Part shown: piece by piece, positions 15,955-23,773 of the stretch
Layout of the letters: each line of letters starts with the position of its first letter
Position numbering within the stretch: the first letter of the stretch is position 1
DNA from: Rhodospirillaceae bacterium UBA6219
GTDB lineage: Bacteria > Pseudomonadota > Alphaproteobacteria > Rhodospirillales > Magnetospirillaceae
NCBI GenBank assembly: GCA_002435715.1
Contig: DISD01000035.1
Coordinates: 33,439 to 74,642 of the forward strand
Reading direction: 5' to 3'
DNA: 41,204 nucleotides
Notes under the pieces: model-generated
What the model was told of the DNA's origin: nothing
Database searches by the model: none
The model's input: only the letters and a program-made list of their open reading frames with translations
Made by a program: the position numbers and the translations under genes

Positions 15955-16236
15955 TCAATGCCCGCAACTACATCCGCCACCACAGTTTTCGTCTTCATCG
16001 GGCTTCAAATCTTCGCCGGCGTCGTCTTCGCGGAAAATGGCGCCCTGATAAAGGCGGGCGGCACGGTCGTCCAATTGGGCGGCGATATAATTGCGCCCTT
16101 CTTCGTCCACCAGCATTTCCATGCCCAGGCGACCTTGTTCGATGGCGGTGATCACCTCGGTCTCGCTGGTGTCGAAGGCCTTGGCCACGGCACCGACCAG
16201 GGCGTTGATCTCGTCAAACATTTCGCGGTTTTCCAT
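15955..16236 (-). CDS. Small acidic protein with Cys-rich tail
   Basis: 93 residues; the ATG at 16236 has GGAGG 5 bases upstream. The first 60 residues look like a small helical domain (MENREMFDEINALVGAVAKA, then VITAIEQGRLGMEMLVDEEG). The tail is strongly acidic and ends CGGGCSCGH, three Cys and one His in nine residues, which could hold zinc, iron or copper. I do not recognise a named family. It lies 53 bases after the acetyltransferase gene on the same strand and may be the third gene of the flagellin-like/GNAT unit. A role in metal binding is inference from the tail only. Confidence 0.75.
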   Translation of the reverse strand: MENREMFDEINALVGAVAKAFDTSETEVITAIEQGRLGMEMLVDEEGRNYIAAQLDDRAARLYQGAIFREDDAGEDLKPDEDENCGGGCSCGH

Positions 16237-16289
16237 AGCGACCTCCGAGGACTGCGCCGGGGCCTTATAGCCAAAGCCACCCCGCCCTG

Positions 16290-16745
16290 TCACGCCCCAA
16301 GCAGAAAATGGGCACAGGCTTCGTCGGATGGCACCGGAATGAAGCCCGCGCCTTGGAACAATTTCGCGCTGGCGTGGTTGCCCGTTTGGACCGCCGCCAG
16401 CACCTGCGCCCCGGGATGAGCCCGGCGAAGATCGTCGATCCCCGCCTTCAGCACCAAGCGCCCCAGCCCCTGGCCCTGGGCGGCAGGGGCGACGGTGATG
16501 CTGACTTCCCAAACATCTTTGTCGTGGCGCCGATTGAAACGCACCACCCCGACCCGTTGGCCGTCCCGCCACGCCACCAGGAACAGGCATTCCGGGTCGC
16601 CCCGCATGCGCTCCAGCCATCGGCAATGTTCAGCCCAGGAAATTTCCCCCTGGTGACGCGACAACGCCCGCACCGTCGGATCGTTGCGCCAGGCCAGCAG
16701 GTCGGCGGCATCGGCCGTCTGCACCTTTTCCAGCCGGAAAGTCAT
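16290..16745 (-). CDS. GNAT family N-acetyltransferase (PseH-like)
   Basis: 151 residues. LEKVQTADAADLLAWRNDPT followed by GEISWAEHCRWLERM is the N-terminal pattern of GNATs that acetylate UDP-amino sugars, such as PseH of pseudaminic acid synthesis and the GNAT domain often fused to PseG. The acetyl-CoA loop is VAPAAQGQGLGRLVL (Q/R-x-x-G-x-G/A), and QTGNHASAKLFQGAGF closes the fold. Its ATG overlaps the stop of the flagellin-like gene as ATGA, so the two are translationally coupled. pseB lies 2 kb away. Acetylation of a sugar for flagellar or surface glycosylation is therefore likely but unproven. Confidence 0.82.
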   Translation of the reverse strand: MTFRLEKVQTADAADLLAWRNDPTVRALSRHQGEISWAEHCRWLERMRGDPECLFLVAWRDGQRVGVVRFNRRHDKDVWEVSITVAPAAQGQGLGRLVLKAGIDDLRRAHPGAQVLAAVQTGNHASAKLFQGAGFIPVPSDEACAHFLLGA

Positions 16746-17473
16746 GCCCGGATGTTGACCAAGGACCCGCGCGACAAGGTGGCGGAGGACGAGGTCCCCG
16801 TCGCCTGCGAGGAATAGCTGGACGAGGAAGAACTGGTGCCGCCCAAGCCGCTCAAGGAGCGCACCAGGGTCGAAGTGATGCCGTCGTCATAGCCCAAGCC
16901 CTGCACCGCGTTGGAAAGAGCGTCATAGCGGATCGACACTTGCTGGATGGCACGGTCGATGGCCGAACGGGCGGCCTCGGTGCTGCTTTGGTCGATGACG
17001 CTCAGCCCCGACAACCCCAAACTGGCGCTGTCCAGCGGCTGCGACGTCACCGTGGAGACGCCGCCCAGGCTGGTGGTCTGGATGCGCACCGCCGAAACCG
17101 GCTGCGACACCAGGTTCACCCCGGAAACCGTCGCCTGGGCCACGGTCTTGTCGATGCCGCCCAAGGCCAAGGTGATGTCGGTTTGCAACGAGGTGCGGGT
17201 CGCGTCACTGCGTTGGCTGGGAATGCCCAATCCGTCGGCGATGCCGATCTTGTCGCGAATGGCGTAAAGCTGGCTGAGGACATCGCTGGCGGCGGTGCTG
17301 GCGGCCTGGGTGGCCAGACGTCCCTCGGCCAGGGAATAGGTCCGCGAGGAAGACGAGGTGGGAACGGCGGAATCGGCGACCACCTGACCGAAACGACGAA
17401 ACGCCGCACCGGTGACTTTCGTCAGTGCGTAGATGTCGTCTTGACGACCGATGGTCCTGCTTACCGCTTCCAT
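16742..17473 (-). CDS. Short flagellin-like protein
   Basis: 243 residues from the ATG at 17473 (GGAAAG about 9 bases upstream). The middle and C-terminal part, SVRIQ-type strands followed by SLGLSGLSVIDQSSTEAARS and AIDRAIQQVSIRYDALSNAV, matches the C-terminal D1 helix region of flagellins. The N-terminus (MEAVSRTIGRQDDIYALTKV) lacks the classic flagellin MSxxINTN start, and the protein ends in a Ser-rich tail (SSSSSSYSSQATGTSSSATL) that could be a glycosylation target. No signal peptide is seen, as for flagellins. It is coupled to a PseH-like acetyltransferase and divergent from another filament-like protein. It could be an atypical flagellin, a hook-associated protein or a secreted structural protein. 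Confidence 0.65.
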   Translation of the reverse strand: MEAVSRTIGRQDDIYALTKVTGAAFRRFGQVVADSAVPTSSSSRTYSLAEGRLATQAASTAASDVLSQLYAIRDKIGIADGLGIPSQRSDATRTSLQTDITLALGGIDKTVAQATVSGVNLVSQPVSAVRIQTTSLGGVSTVTSQPLDSASLGLSGLSVIDQSSTEAARSAIDRAIQQVSIRYDALSNAVQGLGYDDGITSTLVRSLSGLGGTSSSSSSYSSQATGTSSSATLSRGSLVNIRA

Positions 17474-17656
17474 GATCGTGCGCTTTCCGTCACGACGGGT
17501 GTCAGAAACCCAAAAGGACTGCCAAACCCGCAGCCCCAAGCCATTCTGCCAGTTAAGGTTAGCACGTTTGTCCAGTTCGGGGCAACGTAAGCTAAAATAA
17601 TAACGACTTGGCAACCAAGGAATGCTATATTTCTTATCGGATTATAGTGACCCGCA

Positions 17657-17695
17657 CGCCGGACGAAGACCGGCGGAACCCGTCCGCAAGCGGAC
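17657..17695. repeat. Two adjacent inverted repeats in the divergent intergenic region
   Basis: CGCCGG-7 bases-CCGGCG (17657-17675) and GTCCGC-AA-GCGGAC (17682-17695) lie in the 256-base gap between the two divergent flagellin-like genes, 35-73 bases before the 17730 start codon. They would fold in the mRNA leader, or act as operators. The rest of the gap holds an AT-rich core (17590-17650) with a perfect TATAAT on the minus strand (17641-17646). I could not fit a convincing sigma-28 or sigma-54 promoter there. Confidence 0.45.
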
Positions 17696-17729
17696 CAGGC
17701 GATAGAACGTCGACCTAAGGCAGGTGATC

Positions 17730-18770
17730 ATGGCGACCGACATTTCCGCGCTGTTGCAGACGCAATACAGTCTGTACCAATACAGTTCCGACAACGCCAT
17801 GTTGCGCATCAAGCTGGCGCAGGCCGAGCGTTGGAAAAAGGAAAGCGCGGCCATCGAGGACAAATACGACGGTTCCGTCGAGGCCGAATACGAGGCCCGG
17901 CTGCAAGCCGCCGTCGACGCCAAGGCCGAGATCGCCGCCCCCTATCAGCGCGTGCAGACCGCGCTGGGCAAGATCGACGACATCCGCAACAAGCTGTTGG
18001 AAATGCGCACCGCCGCCTCGACCGGTTCGGCCGAAGCCTTCGACTATGCCTATTCCACCCTGACCACCATGGTGGGGTCGTCGTGGCTGGATTCCGAATC
18101 GCTGATGACCAACAACCGCACGCTTTCGGTGACGTGGCCGGACAAGCCGTCCATCTACAGCGCCGGGAATTACGAAGTTCAAGTCAACCATTACTTCCTG
18201 GGCAACGACTACGCCATTGAACTCGATGACGGCAGTGGCGTCACCCGTCCCGACCCGTCCACCGGCAAACTGTCCGGCGGTTCGTTGTCGGGCGTCGATT
18301 TCGCCGACCTGACCAACGTCACCGCCACCGGCGACCAGATCACCTTCGACGCCAACGGCACCACCTATACCGGCACCTTGAAGACCGGTGGCGGCGGAGT
18401 ATTGAATGCGTGGGGCTACAACAACCTGGCCTCGACCACCGATCAGGACAGCGCCATGGCCGCCATTGACGAGGCCCTGGAACGGGTGCGCATGGCGGAA
18501 ACCCAATGGGGTGTCGCCGAAGCCCAATTGTCCGGTGCCTATGACTATCTGGCACTGCGCCAGGATCAGGCCAACGACGAGTTCCAGAGCAAGGCCAACG
18601 AGGTCCTGGACGCCAAGAACGCCGAATTGCGCGCCGCCAAGACCCGCTATGAATTGTCGGTCAACACGCTGAGCCTGACCAACGGCCAGGCGTCGAACTT
18701 CATCCAGCAGATGTTCATGTCCTCGCCCTTCGCCGAGCAGAAAAGCTTGTTCGAAATCATCAGCGGCTGA
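17730..18770 (+). CDS. Flagellin-like coiled-coil structural protein, unknown function
   Basis: 346 residues; ATG at 17730 with AGG shortly upstream. The layout is N-terminal helices with coiled-coil character (residues 1-105: AMLRIKLAQAERWKKESAAI and following), then a beta-rich insert rich in Gly, Thr and Asp (about 130-230, with YEVQVNHYFLGNDYAIELDD), then long C-terminal helices (about 235-330, with AMAAIDEALERVRMAETQWG and the KANEVLDAKNAELRAAKTRY stretch). Helix, variable insert, helix is the flagellin plan, and AIDEALERV recalls flagellin C-termini, but the termini do not match classic flagellin. There is no signal peptide and no membrane segment. The divergent partner is a short flagellin-like gene, and pseB follows 82 bases downstream. 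Inferred: a secreted filament or surface protein that is glycosylated; family not recognised. Confidence 0.7.
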   Translation: MATDISALLQTQYSLYQYSSDNAMLRIKLAQAERWKKESAAIEDKYDGSVEAEYEARLQAAVDAKAEIAAPYQRVQTALGKIDDIRNKLLEMRTAASTGSAEAFDYAYSTLTTMVGSSWLDSESLMTNNRTLSVTWPDKPSIYSAGNYEVQVNHYFLGNDYAIELDDGSGVTRPDPSTGKLSGGSLSGVDFADLTNVTATGDQITFDANGTTYTGTLKTGGGGVLNAWGYNNLASTTDQDSAMAAIDEALERVRMAETQWGVAEAQLSGAYDYLALRQDQANDEFQSKANEVLDAKNAELRAAKTRYELSVNTLSLTNGQASNFIQQMFMSSPFAEQKSLFEIISG

Positions 18771-18816
18771 CGGTCAGGCCAGGAATTCTTAACCATTCAC
18801 CACGCATTCTGAAGAC

Positions 18817-18831
18817 CGGATAGAATATCCG
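18817..18831 (+). promoter_or_regulatory. Palindrome overlapping a possible -10 element before pseB
   Basis: CGGATA-GAA-TATCCG is a perfect 6-bp inverted repeat with a 3-base centre. Inside it TAGAAT (18821-18826) is a good -10 hexamer, though no clear -35 is spaced 17 bases upstream. The pseB start is 22 bases downstream. It could be an operator on a separate pseB promoter, or a small hairpin. Confidence 0.35.
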
Positions 18832-18852
18832 CACCCAGCTGCGAGGTTAGCC

Positions 18853-19884
18853 TTGGCCATTCTCAATTCCTTTCGCCACGACATCGGCGACCGTCTGGAC
18901 GGCAAGTCCGTGCTGGTCACCGGTGGCACCGGCTCGTTCGGCCGCGAATTCATCCGCACCGTGCTGGCCCATTACAAGGTCGGGCGCCTGATCGTCTTTT
19001 CGCGTGACGAACAAAAGCATTTCGAGATGCAGCGCGAATTCCCCGAAGACAAGTACCCGGCCATCCGCTATTTCCTGGGCGACGTGCGTGATCTGGACCG
19101 CTTGAACCGCGCCTTCAAGGGGGTCGACGTGGTCATTCACGCCGCCGCGCAAAAGCATGTGCCGCTGGCCGAATACAACCCCACCGAATGCCTGCACACC
19201 AATGTGTGGGGCGCCGAAAACGTGGTGCGCGCCGCCATCGACAACAATGTCGGCGCCGTGGTGGCGCTGTCCACCGACAAGGCGGTCAACCCGGTCAATT
19301 TGTACGGTGCCAGCAAGCTGGCCGCCGAAAAGGTGTTCGTCGCCGCCAACAACATCGCCGGCCGCGCCCATACCCGTTTTTCCGTGGTCCGTTACGGCAA
19401 CGTGGTCGGCTCCAAGGGCTCGGTGGTGCCGTTCTACCAGCAATTGCTGGCCCAGGGCGCCGACCATCTGCCGGTCACCGACGACCGCATGACCCGCTTC
19501 TGGATCACCTTGCAGCAAGGTGTGGATTTCGTGCTGTCGTCCCTGGCCATGATGAAGGGCGGCGAGATCTTCATTCCCAAGATTCCGTCCATGCGCATCA
19601 CCGAATTGGCCAAGGCCATGGCCCCCCATCTGCCCCACAAGATCATCGGCATCCGCCCCGGCGAAAAGCTGCACGAAGTCATGGTGGCGGAAGAGGAATC
19701 GCGCACCACCCACGAATTGGACGACCGCTATCTGATTTATCCGGCGCTGTCGTTCTGGACCAAATCCGACCTGCCGGCCAACGCCAAGCCGGTGTCCGAG
19801 GAATTCCGTTATTCCAGCGACAGCAACGACTGGTGGCTGAGCGACGCCGAGTTGCTGAGCATGATCAGCCGCTCGCTGCTGTAA
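18853..19884 (+). CDS. pseB: UDP-N-acetylglucosamine 4,6-dehydratase (inverting), PseB
   Basis: 343 residues, the normal length. It is an extended short-chain dehydrogenase. VLVTGGTGSFGREF (residues 20-33) binds NADP; STDKAVNP at 140-147 with Asp142 and Lys143 and YGASK at 151-155 are the PseB/FlaA1 catalytic set. It converts UDP-GlcNAc to UDP-2-acetamido-2,6-dideoxy-L-arabino-4-hexulose, first step of pseudaminic acid and related surface sugars. The start is TTG at 18853: GAGG sits 6 bases upstream, the protein then begins at the family position, and no ATG or GTG is better. It heads an operon with the oxidoreductase and the fusion enzyme. PseC, PseG, PseI and PseF are not in the window, so the end product is open. 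Confidence 0.93.
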   Translation: MAILNSFRHDIGDRLDGKSVLVTGGTGSFGREFIRTVLAHYKVGRLIVFSRDEQKHFEMQREFPEDKYPAIRYFLGDVRDLDRLNRAFKGVDVVIHAAAQKHVPLAEYNPTECLHTNVWGAENVVRAAIDNNVGAVVALSTDKAVNPVNLYGASKLAAEKVFVAANNIAGRAHTRFSVVRYGNVVGSKGSVVPFYQQLLAQGADHLPVTDDRMTRFWITLQQGVDFVLSSLAMMKGGEIFIPKIPSMRITELAKAMAPHLPHKIIGIRPGEKLHEVMVAEEESRTTHELDDRYLIYPALSFWTKSDLPANAKPVSEEFRYSSDSNDWWLSDAELLSMISRSLL

Positions 19885-19895
19885 GAGGCCAAGCG

Positions 19896-20849
19896 ATGAT
19901 CGCCGTGCTGGGCCTGGGCAGTATCGGCCTGCGCCATGCCGGCAACCTTGTGGCCTTGGGGCACCAGGTCATCGGTTTCGACCCCAGCCCGGACCGCCGC
20001 GCCTTGTTGGCGGAAAAGGGCGGCGCGGTCACCGATGATCGCGCCCACGCCATCGCCCAATCCCGGGCGGTGGTGGTGGCGTCACCATCGGAACATCACC
20101 TGGACGATTTGCAGGCCTGTCTGAAGGCCGGCCGCCACGTCTTGGTGGAAAAGCCGCTGGCCCACCGCACCGACGGCTTGGCGGCAATGATGGCCCAGGC
20201 CGAACGGGCCGGATTGGTGGTGGCGGTGGCGATGATGCTGCGCCTGCATCCGGCGGTCCGCCGCGCCGCCGAAATCCTGAAGGCGGGGCAATTGGGCAAG
20301 CCCCTGTGGGGCCGTTTCCTGGCGGCGTTGTACTTACCCGAATGGCGCCCCGGCCAGGACTGGACCCAAGGCTATGCCAACGATCCCAAGACCGGCGGGG
20401 CGCTTTTCGACTATGTCCATGAAATCGATCTGGCCTGCCACCTGCTGGGTCCGGCGACGGTGCAGTCTTGCGTCGCCACCAACACCGGGACGATCGGCCT
20501 GACCGCCGAGGACATGGCCGACGTGGTGCTGGACCATCAGGGGGCGCGGTCGTCCCTGCATGTGGATTACGTCACCCGGCCGCGCCATCGTTACGCAGAG
20601 ATCGCCGGAACCCTGGGCGCGCTGCGCATCGATCTGGATGGCCGCCACCTGCTGTGGCGCGACACCAGCGGCGACACCATCGAAGACATGGCCTATCCCG
20701 GTTCCTACGCCGACGATTACCTGGCCGAAATGGCCGCCTTCGTCGCCGCCATCGACCGATCCGTCCCGCCGCCCTGTTCCGGGGCGCAGGCATTGGACGT
20801 TCTTGAAACCCTGATTTCCGCCCGCACCCTTGCCGGATTGCCGTCATGA
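19896..20849 (+). CDS. Gfo/Idh/MocA family oxidoreductase
   Basis: 317 residues; the ATG at 19896 has GAGG 7 bases upstream. The N-terminal Rossmann fold starts AVLGLGSIGLRH (G-x-G-x-x-G). VLVEKPLAHR holds the E-K-P motif whose Lys contacts substrate and nicotinamide. DYVHEIDLACHLLG supplies the catalytic Asp/His region of the C-terminal domain. These enzymes oxidise or reduce hydroxyl groups on sugars, often nucleotide sugars. It lies 11 bases after pseB, and its stop overlaps the start of the fusion gene as ATGA, so it should act in the same pathway, perhaps on a keto or hydroxy group of the PseB-derived sugar. The exact reaction is unknown. Confidence 0.9.
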   Translation: MIAVLGLGSIGLRHAGNLVALGHQVIGFDPSPDRRALLAEKGGAVTDDRAHAIAQSRAVVVASPSEHHLDDLQACLKAGRHVLVEKPLAHRTDGLAAMMAQAERAGLVVAVAMMLRLHPAVRRAAEILKAGQLGKPLWGRFLAALYLPEWRPGQDWTQGYANDPKTGGALFDYVHEIDLACHLLGPATVQSCVATNTGTIGLTAEDMADVVLDHQGARSSLHVDYVTRPRHRYAEIAGTLGALRIDLDGRHLLWRDTSGDTIEDMAYPGSYADDYLAEMAAFVAAIDRSVPPPCSGAQALDVLETLISARTLAGLPS

Positions 20850-22891
20850 AGACCATCGCCATCATTCAGGCCCGTTTATCCTCGACCCGTCTGCCCGGCA
20901 AGGTGCTGTTGCCCTTGGGCGGCCGTCCCGCCTTGGCCTGGGTGGCCCGCGCGGCGCAGGCCATTCCCGGTGTGGACAAGGCGGTGATCGCCACCTCGGA
21001 CCAGCCCGACGACGACGCCATCGCCACCTGGGCCGAAGGCTTCGGCATCCCCTGTCACCGTGGTCCCCTGGATGACGTGCTCGCCCGCTTCGCCCTGGCC
21101 GCCCAGGCGGAAGGCGCCGACATCATCCTGCGCCTGACCGGCGATTGCCCGCTGTTGGACCCGCAGGTGTGCGGGCAGGTTCTGGCCCTGCTGAAACGCC
21201 AGGGGCTGGATTACGCCAGCAACGTTTCGCCGCAGACCTGGCCCGACGGTTTGGATTGCGAGGCTTTTACCCGCGCCGCCCTGGACATCGCCTGCGCCGA
21301 GGCCGCAATCGGCCCCGAACGCGAACACGTCACCCCGTTCATCCGCGAACGTCGCGACCGTTTCAAGGTGGCCGGCATCCCCTGCCCGCTGCCCGGTCTG
21401 GCCGGCGAACGCTGGACCTTGGACGAACAACGCGATTTGGACTTCCTAAGCCAAGTGGTGGCCAAGCTGCCCGATCCGTCGCGCCCGGCGTCCCATCTGG
21501 ACGTTCTGGCGGTGCTGGATGCTCAACCAAACTTGCGTTCCATCAACGCCCAGATCACCCGCAACGAAGGCGCCGCCAAATCCTGGCGCGAAGCGCCGCT
21601 GCCCGCTTTCCTGGGCACACAGCGGACCCAGGAATGGCTGGCCCGGGCGGAAAAGGTCATCCCGCTGGCCAGCCAGACCTTTTCCAAAAGCCGCATCCAA
21701 TATCCCGAAGGCGCACCGCTGTTCCTGACCCACGGCATGGGCGGAAAGGTGTGGGACGTGGACGGCAACCGCTATGTGGACATGGTCTGCGGGTTGCTGC
21801 CGGTGGTGCTGGGCTATCAGGACCCGGACGTGGACCAAGCCATCCGCGACCAATTGGGGCGCGGCATCTCCTTCAGCCTGCCCACATCCTTGGAAACCGA
21901 ACTGGCGGAACGGCTGACCCGGCTGATCCCCTGTGCCGAAAGCGTGCGTTACGGCAAGAACGGCACCGACGCCACCAGCGCCGCCATCCGTCTGGCCCGC
22001 GCCTTCACCGGCCGCGACCGCATCGCCACCTGCGGCTATCACGGCTGGCAGGATTGGTATATCGGCGCCACCACCCGCCACAAGGGCATCCCGCAGGCGG
22101 TGCGCGATTTGACCCATACCGTGCCCTATAACGATCTGGACGCGGTGGACCGGCTTTTCAGCGCCCATCAGGGCGAATTCGCCGCCCTGATCATGGAACC
22201 CATGAACGCCGTCGATCCCAAGCCCGGCTATTTGCAGGATTTGAAGGATCTGGTCCATTCCCATGGCGCGCTTTTGGTGTTCGACGAAGTCATCACCGGC
22301 TTCCGCTATGCGCTGGGCGGCGCCCAATCCCTGTTCGGGGTGACACCCGATCTGGCGTCATTCGGCAAGGCCATGGGCAACGGCATGCCCATTTCCGCCA
22401 TCGTCGGCCGCGCCGACGTGATGCACGAGATGGAAGAGGTGTTCATTTCCGGCACCTTCGGCGGCGAAGCGCTGTCCTTGGCCGCCGCCATCGCCACCAT
22501 CGACAAGATGGAACGCGAACCGGTCATCGAAAAGCTGTGGTCGCTGGGCACCATTTTGGCCGATGGCGTCGCGCAACTGACCAATAAGCACGGCCTGTCC
22601 GAGCTGATCACCCTGGTGGGACGGGCGCCGTGGAAGATCATTTCGGTGCTCGACCATCCGACGGCCCGCAAGGAAGCCATCAAGACCCTGTTCGCCCACC
22701 ACATGCTGCGTTCGGGCGTGCTGTTCCTGGCCAGCCATAACGTCTGTTACGCCCATGACGACGACGACGTGAATCTGGTACTGAGTGCCTGGGACCACGC
22801 CTTGGGCATGGTCGCCGCCGAACTGGCCACCGGCCAGTTGGAAGCCCACCTGCCCTGTCCGGCAGTGGAGCCTGTTTTTAAAGTCAGGTAG
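20846..22891 (+). CDS. Fusion of SpsF-type cytidylyltransferase and class III (GSA-like) aminotransferase
   Basis: 681 residues. Residues 1-225 are a SpsF/CMP-Kdo synthetase-like nucleotidyltransferase: IIQARLSSTRLPGKVLLPLG is the nucleotide-binding loop and RLTGDCPLLDP the metal-site strand. After a linker (about 225-255), residues 255-670 are a class III PLP aminotransferase like glutamate-1-semialdehyde aminomutase: GGKVWDVDGNRYVDMV, CGYHGWQDW, VFDEVITGFR, and the PLP lysine in FGKAMGNGMP (Lys508). It is too divergent and in the wrong context to be HemL for heme. Probably it makes and activates an amino sugar or amino acid-like unit for surface glycosylation; class III here would replace the DegT-type PseC. 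The gene ends 3 bases from the convergent lpxL stop. Confidence 0.88.
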   Translation: MKTIAIIQARLSSTRLPGKVLLPLGGRPALAWVARAAQAIPGVDKAVIATSDQPDDDAIATWAEGFGIPCHRGPLDDVLARFALAAQAEGADIILRLTGDCPLLDPQVCGQVLALLKRQGLDYASNVSPQTWPDGLDCEAFTRAALDIACAEAAIGPEREHVTPFIRERRDRFKVAGIPCPLPGLAGERWTLDEQRDLDFLSQVVAKLPDPSRPASHLDVLAVLDAQPNLRSINAQITRNEGAAKSWREAPLPAFLGTQRTQEWLARAEKVIPLASQTFSKSRIQYPEGAPLFLTHGMGGKVWDVDGNRYVDMVCGLLPVVLGYQDPDVDQAIRDQLGRGISFSLPTSLETELAERLTRLIPCAESVRYGKNGTDATSAAIRLARAFTGRDRIATCGYHGWQDWYIGATTRHKGIPQAVRDLTHTVPYNDLDAVDRLFSAHQGEFAALIMEPMNAVDPKPGYLQDLKDLVHSHGALLVFDEVITGFRYALGGAQSLFGVTPDLASFGKAMGNGMPISAIVGRADVMHEMEEVFISGTFGGEALSLAAAIATIDKMEREPVIEKLWSLGTILADGVAQLTNKHGLSELITLVGRAPWKIISVLDHPTARKEAIKTLFAHHMLRSGVLFLASHNVCYAHDDDDVNLVLSAWDHALGMVAAELATGQLEAHLPCPAVEPVFKVR

Positions 22892-22894
22892 GGA

Positions 22895-23773
22895 TTAGTT
22901 CTCGATCCAGCGCTTGTGCAGCCACAGCCATTGGCCGGGGCGTTCGCGCACCCATTGCCCCAATTGGTCGTTGATGGCGGTCATCAGCACCAAGGTGTCG
23001 TCATGCGAATCACCGGACAGTTGAACGTCCATGGGCTTCATGATGGTGATGCGGAAATGGGCGCCTTTCAGGCGCTCGACCCGGGCCGGCACCACCGGAC
23101 ATTTGAACCGCGCGGCGAAGCGGCCCACCGCCGGCGCCGTCATGGCGTCGCGGCCCAGGAACGGCACCTTGATGCCGTCGTTCATTTTCTGGTCCACCAG
23201 CATTCCCAGATGACCACCGGCTTTCAGCACCCCCATGATCTCGCGCGCCCCTTCCGGCCCCTTGGCGATCTGGCCGCCCGGCGCCGCATGGGCGCGATAG
23301 CGCCGATAGATCTTTTCGACGAAGGGGTTGTTGGCTTCGCGATAGACCAAGGTGATGGGAATGCCTTCCATCACCGCGGTGGTCGCCGCCATTTCCCAAT
23401 TGCCCAAATGGCCGGCGACGAACAGGCCCGGCTGGCCGTCGTCGCGCAGCAGATGCAAATTCTCGCGCCCCACCAGCTCGACGCGGTTCTTCATCAACCA
23501 GTCGATATGGGGGAACTCGGCGGCGGTGCGCCCCAGGTTGTCCCAGACCTCGACGACGATGGCGTCGATCTCGGCCGCTGATTTTTCGGGAAAGGCACGG
23601 GCCAGATTACGGCGCGCCATGCCCGAGACTTTCAGCCGCGGCCCGATGGAACGGGCGACGAAACCGCCGATGGCGGACGCCCAATCCACCGGCATCACGG
23701 CGAACAGACCGATGACCGCATAAGCGACCACAGCTTCTACCCGATAGCGAAAATCCCGCCCGCTCAGCGCCAT
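22895..23773 (-). CDS. lpxL: Lipid A biosynthesis acyltransferase (LpxL/HtrB family)
   Basis: 292 residues. Adds a secondary acyl chain to lipid A at the inner face of the inner membrane. A hydrophobic N-terminal segment (VVAYAVIGLFAVMPVDWASA) is followed by the catalytic H-x4-E in AGHLGNWE (His122, Glu127), VYREANNPFVE, and the KGPEGAREIMGVLKAGGHLG block leading to LVDQKMNDGIKVPFLGRDA. The start ATG at 23773 overlaps the lpxK stop by 10 bases. It is the last gene of the lipid A/Kdo operon; the acyl chain length cannot be read from sequence, and LpxM-type activity is possible. Confidence 0.92.
   Translation of the reverse strand: MALSGRDFRYRVEAVVAYAVIGLFAVMPVDWASAIGGFVARSIGPRLKVSGMARRNLARAFPEKSAAEIDAIVVEVWDNLGRTAAEFPHIDWLMKNRVELVGRENLHLLRDDGQPGLFVAGHLGNWEMAATTAVMEGIPITLVYREANNPFVEKIYRRYRAHAAPGGQIAKGPEGAREIMGVLKAGGHLGMLVDQKMNDGIKVPFLGRDAMTAPAVGRFAARFKCPVVPARVERLKGAHFRITIMKPMDVQLSGDSHDDTLVLMTAINDQLGQWVRERPGQWLWLHKRWIEN

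Noticed and set aside
17590..17640. Sigma-54 or sigma-28 promoter between the flagellin-like genes
   Set aside because: TTGGCAACCAAGGAATGC has 12 rather than 10 bases between GG and GC, and no TAAA-N15-GCCGATAA match is present.
18853..22891. Complete pseudaminic acid pathway
   Set aside because: Only PseB and a PseH-like acetyltransferase are recognisable; PseC, PseG, PseI and a stand-alone PseF are not in the window.
20846..22891. HemL (glutamate-1-semialdehyde aminomutase) for heme
   Set aside because: Context, fusion to a cytidylyltransferase and sequence differences argue against it; alphaproteobacteria make 5-aminolevulinate through HemA (C4 route).
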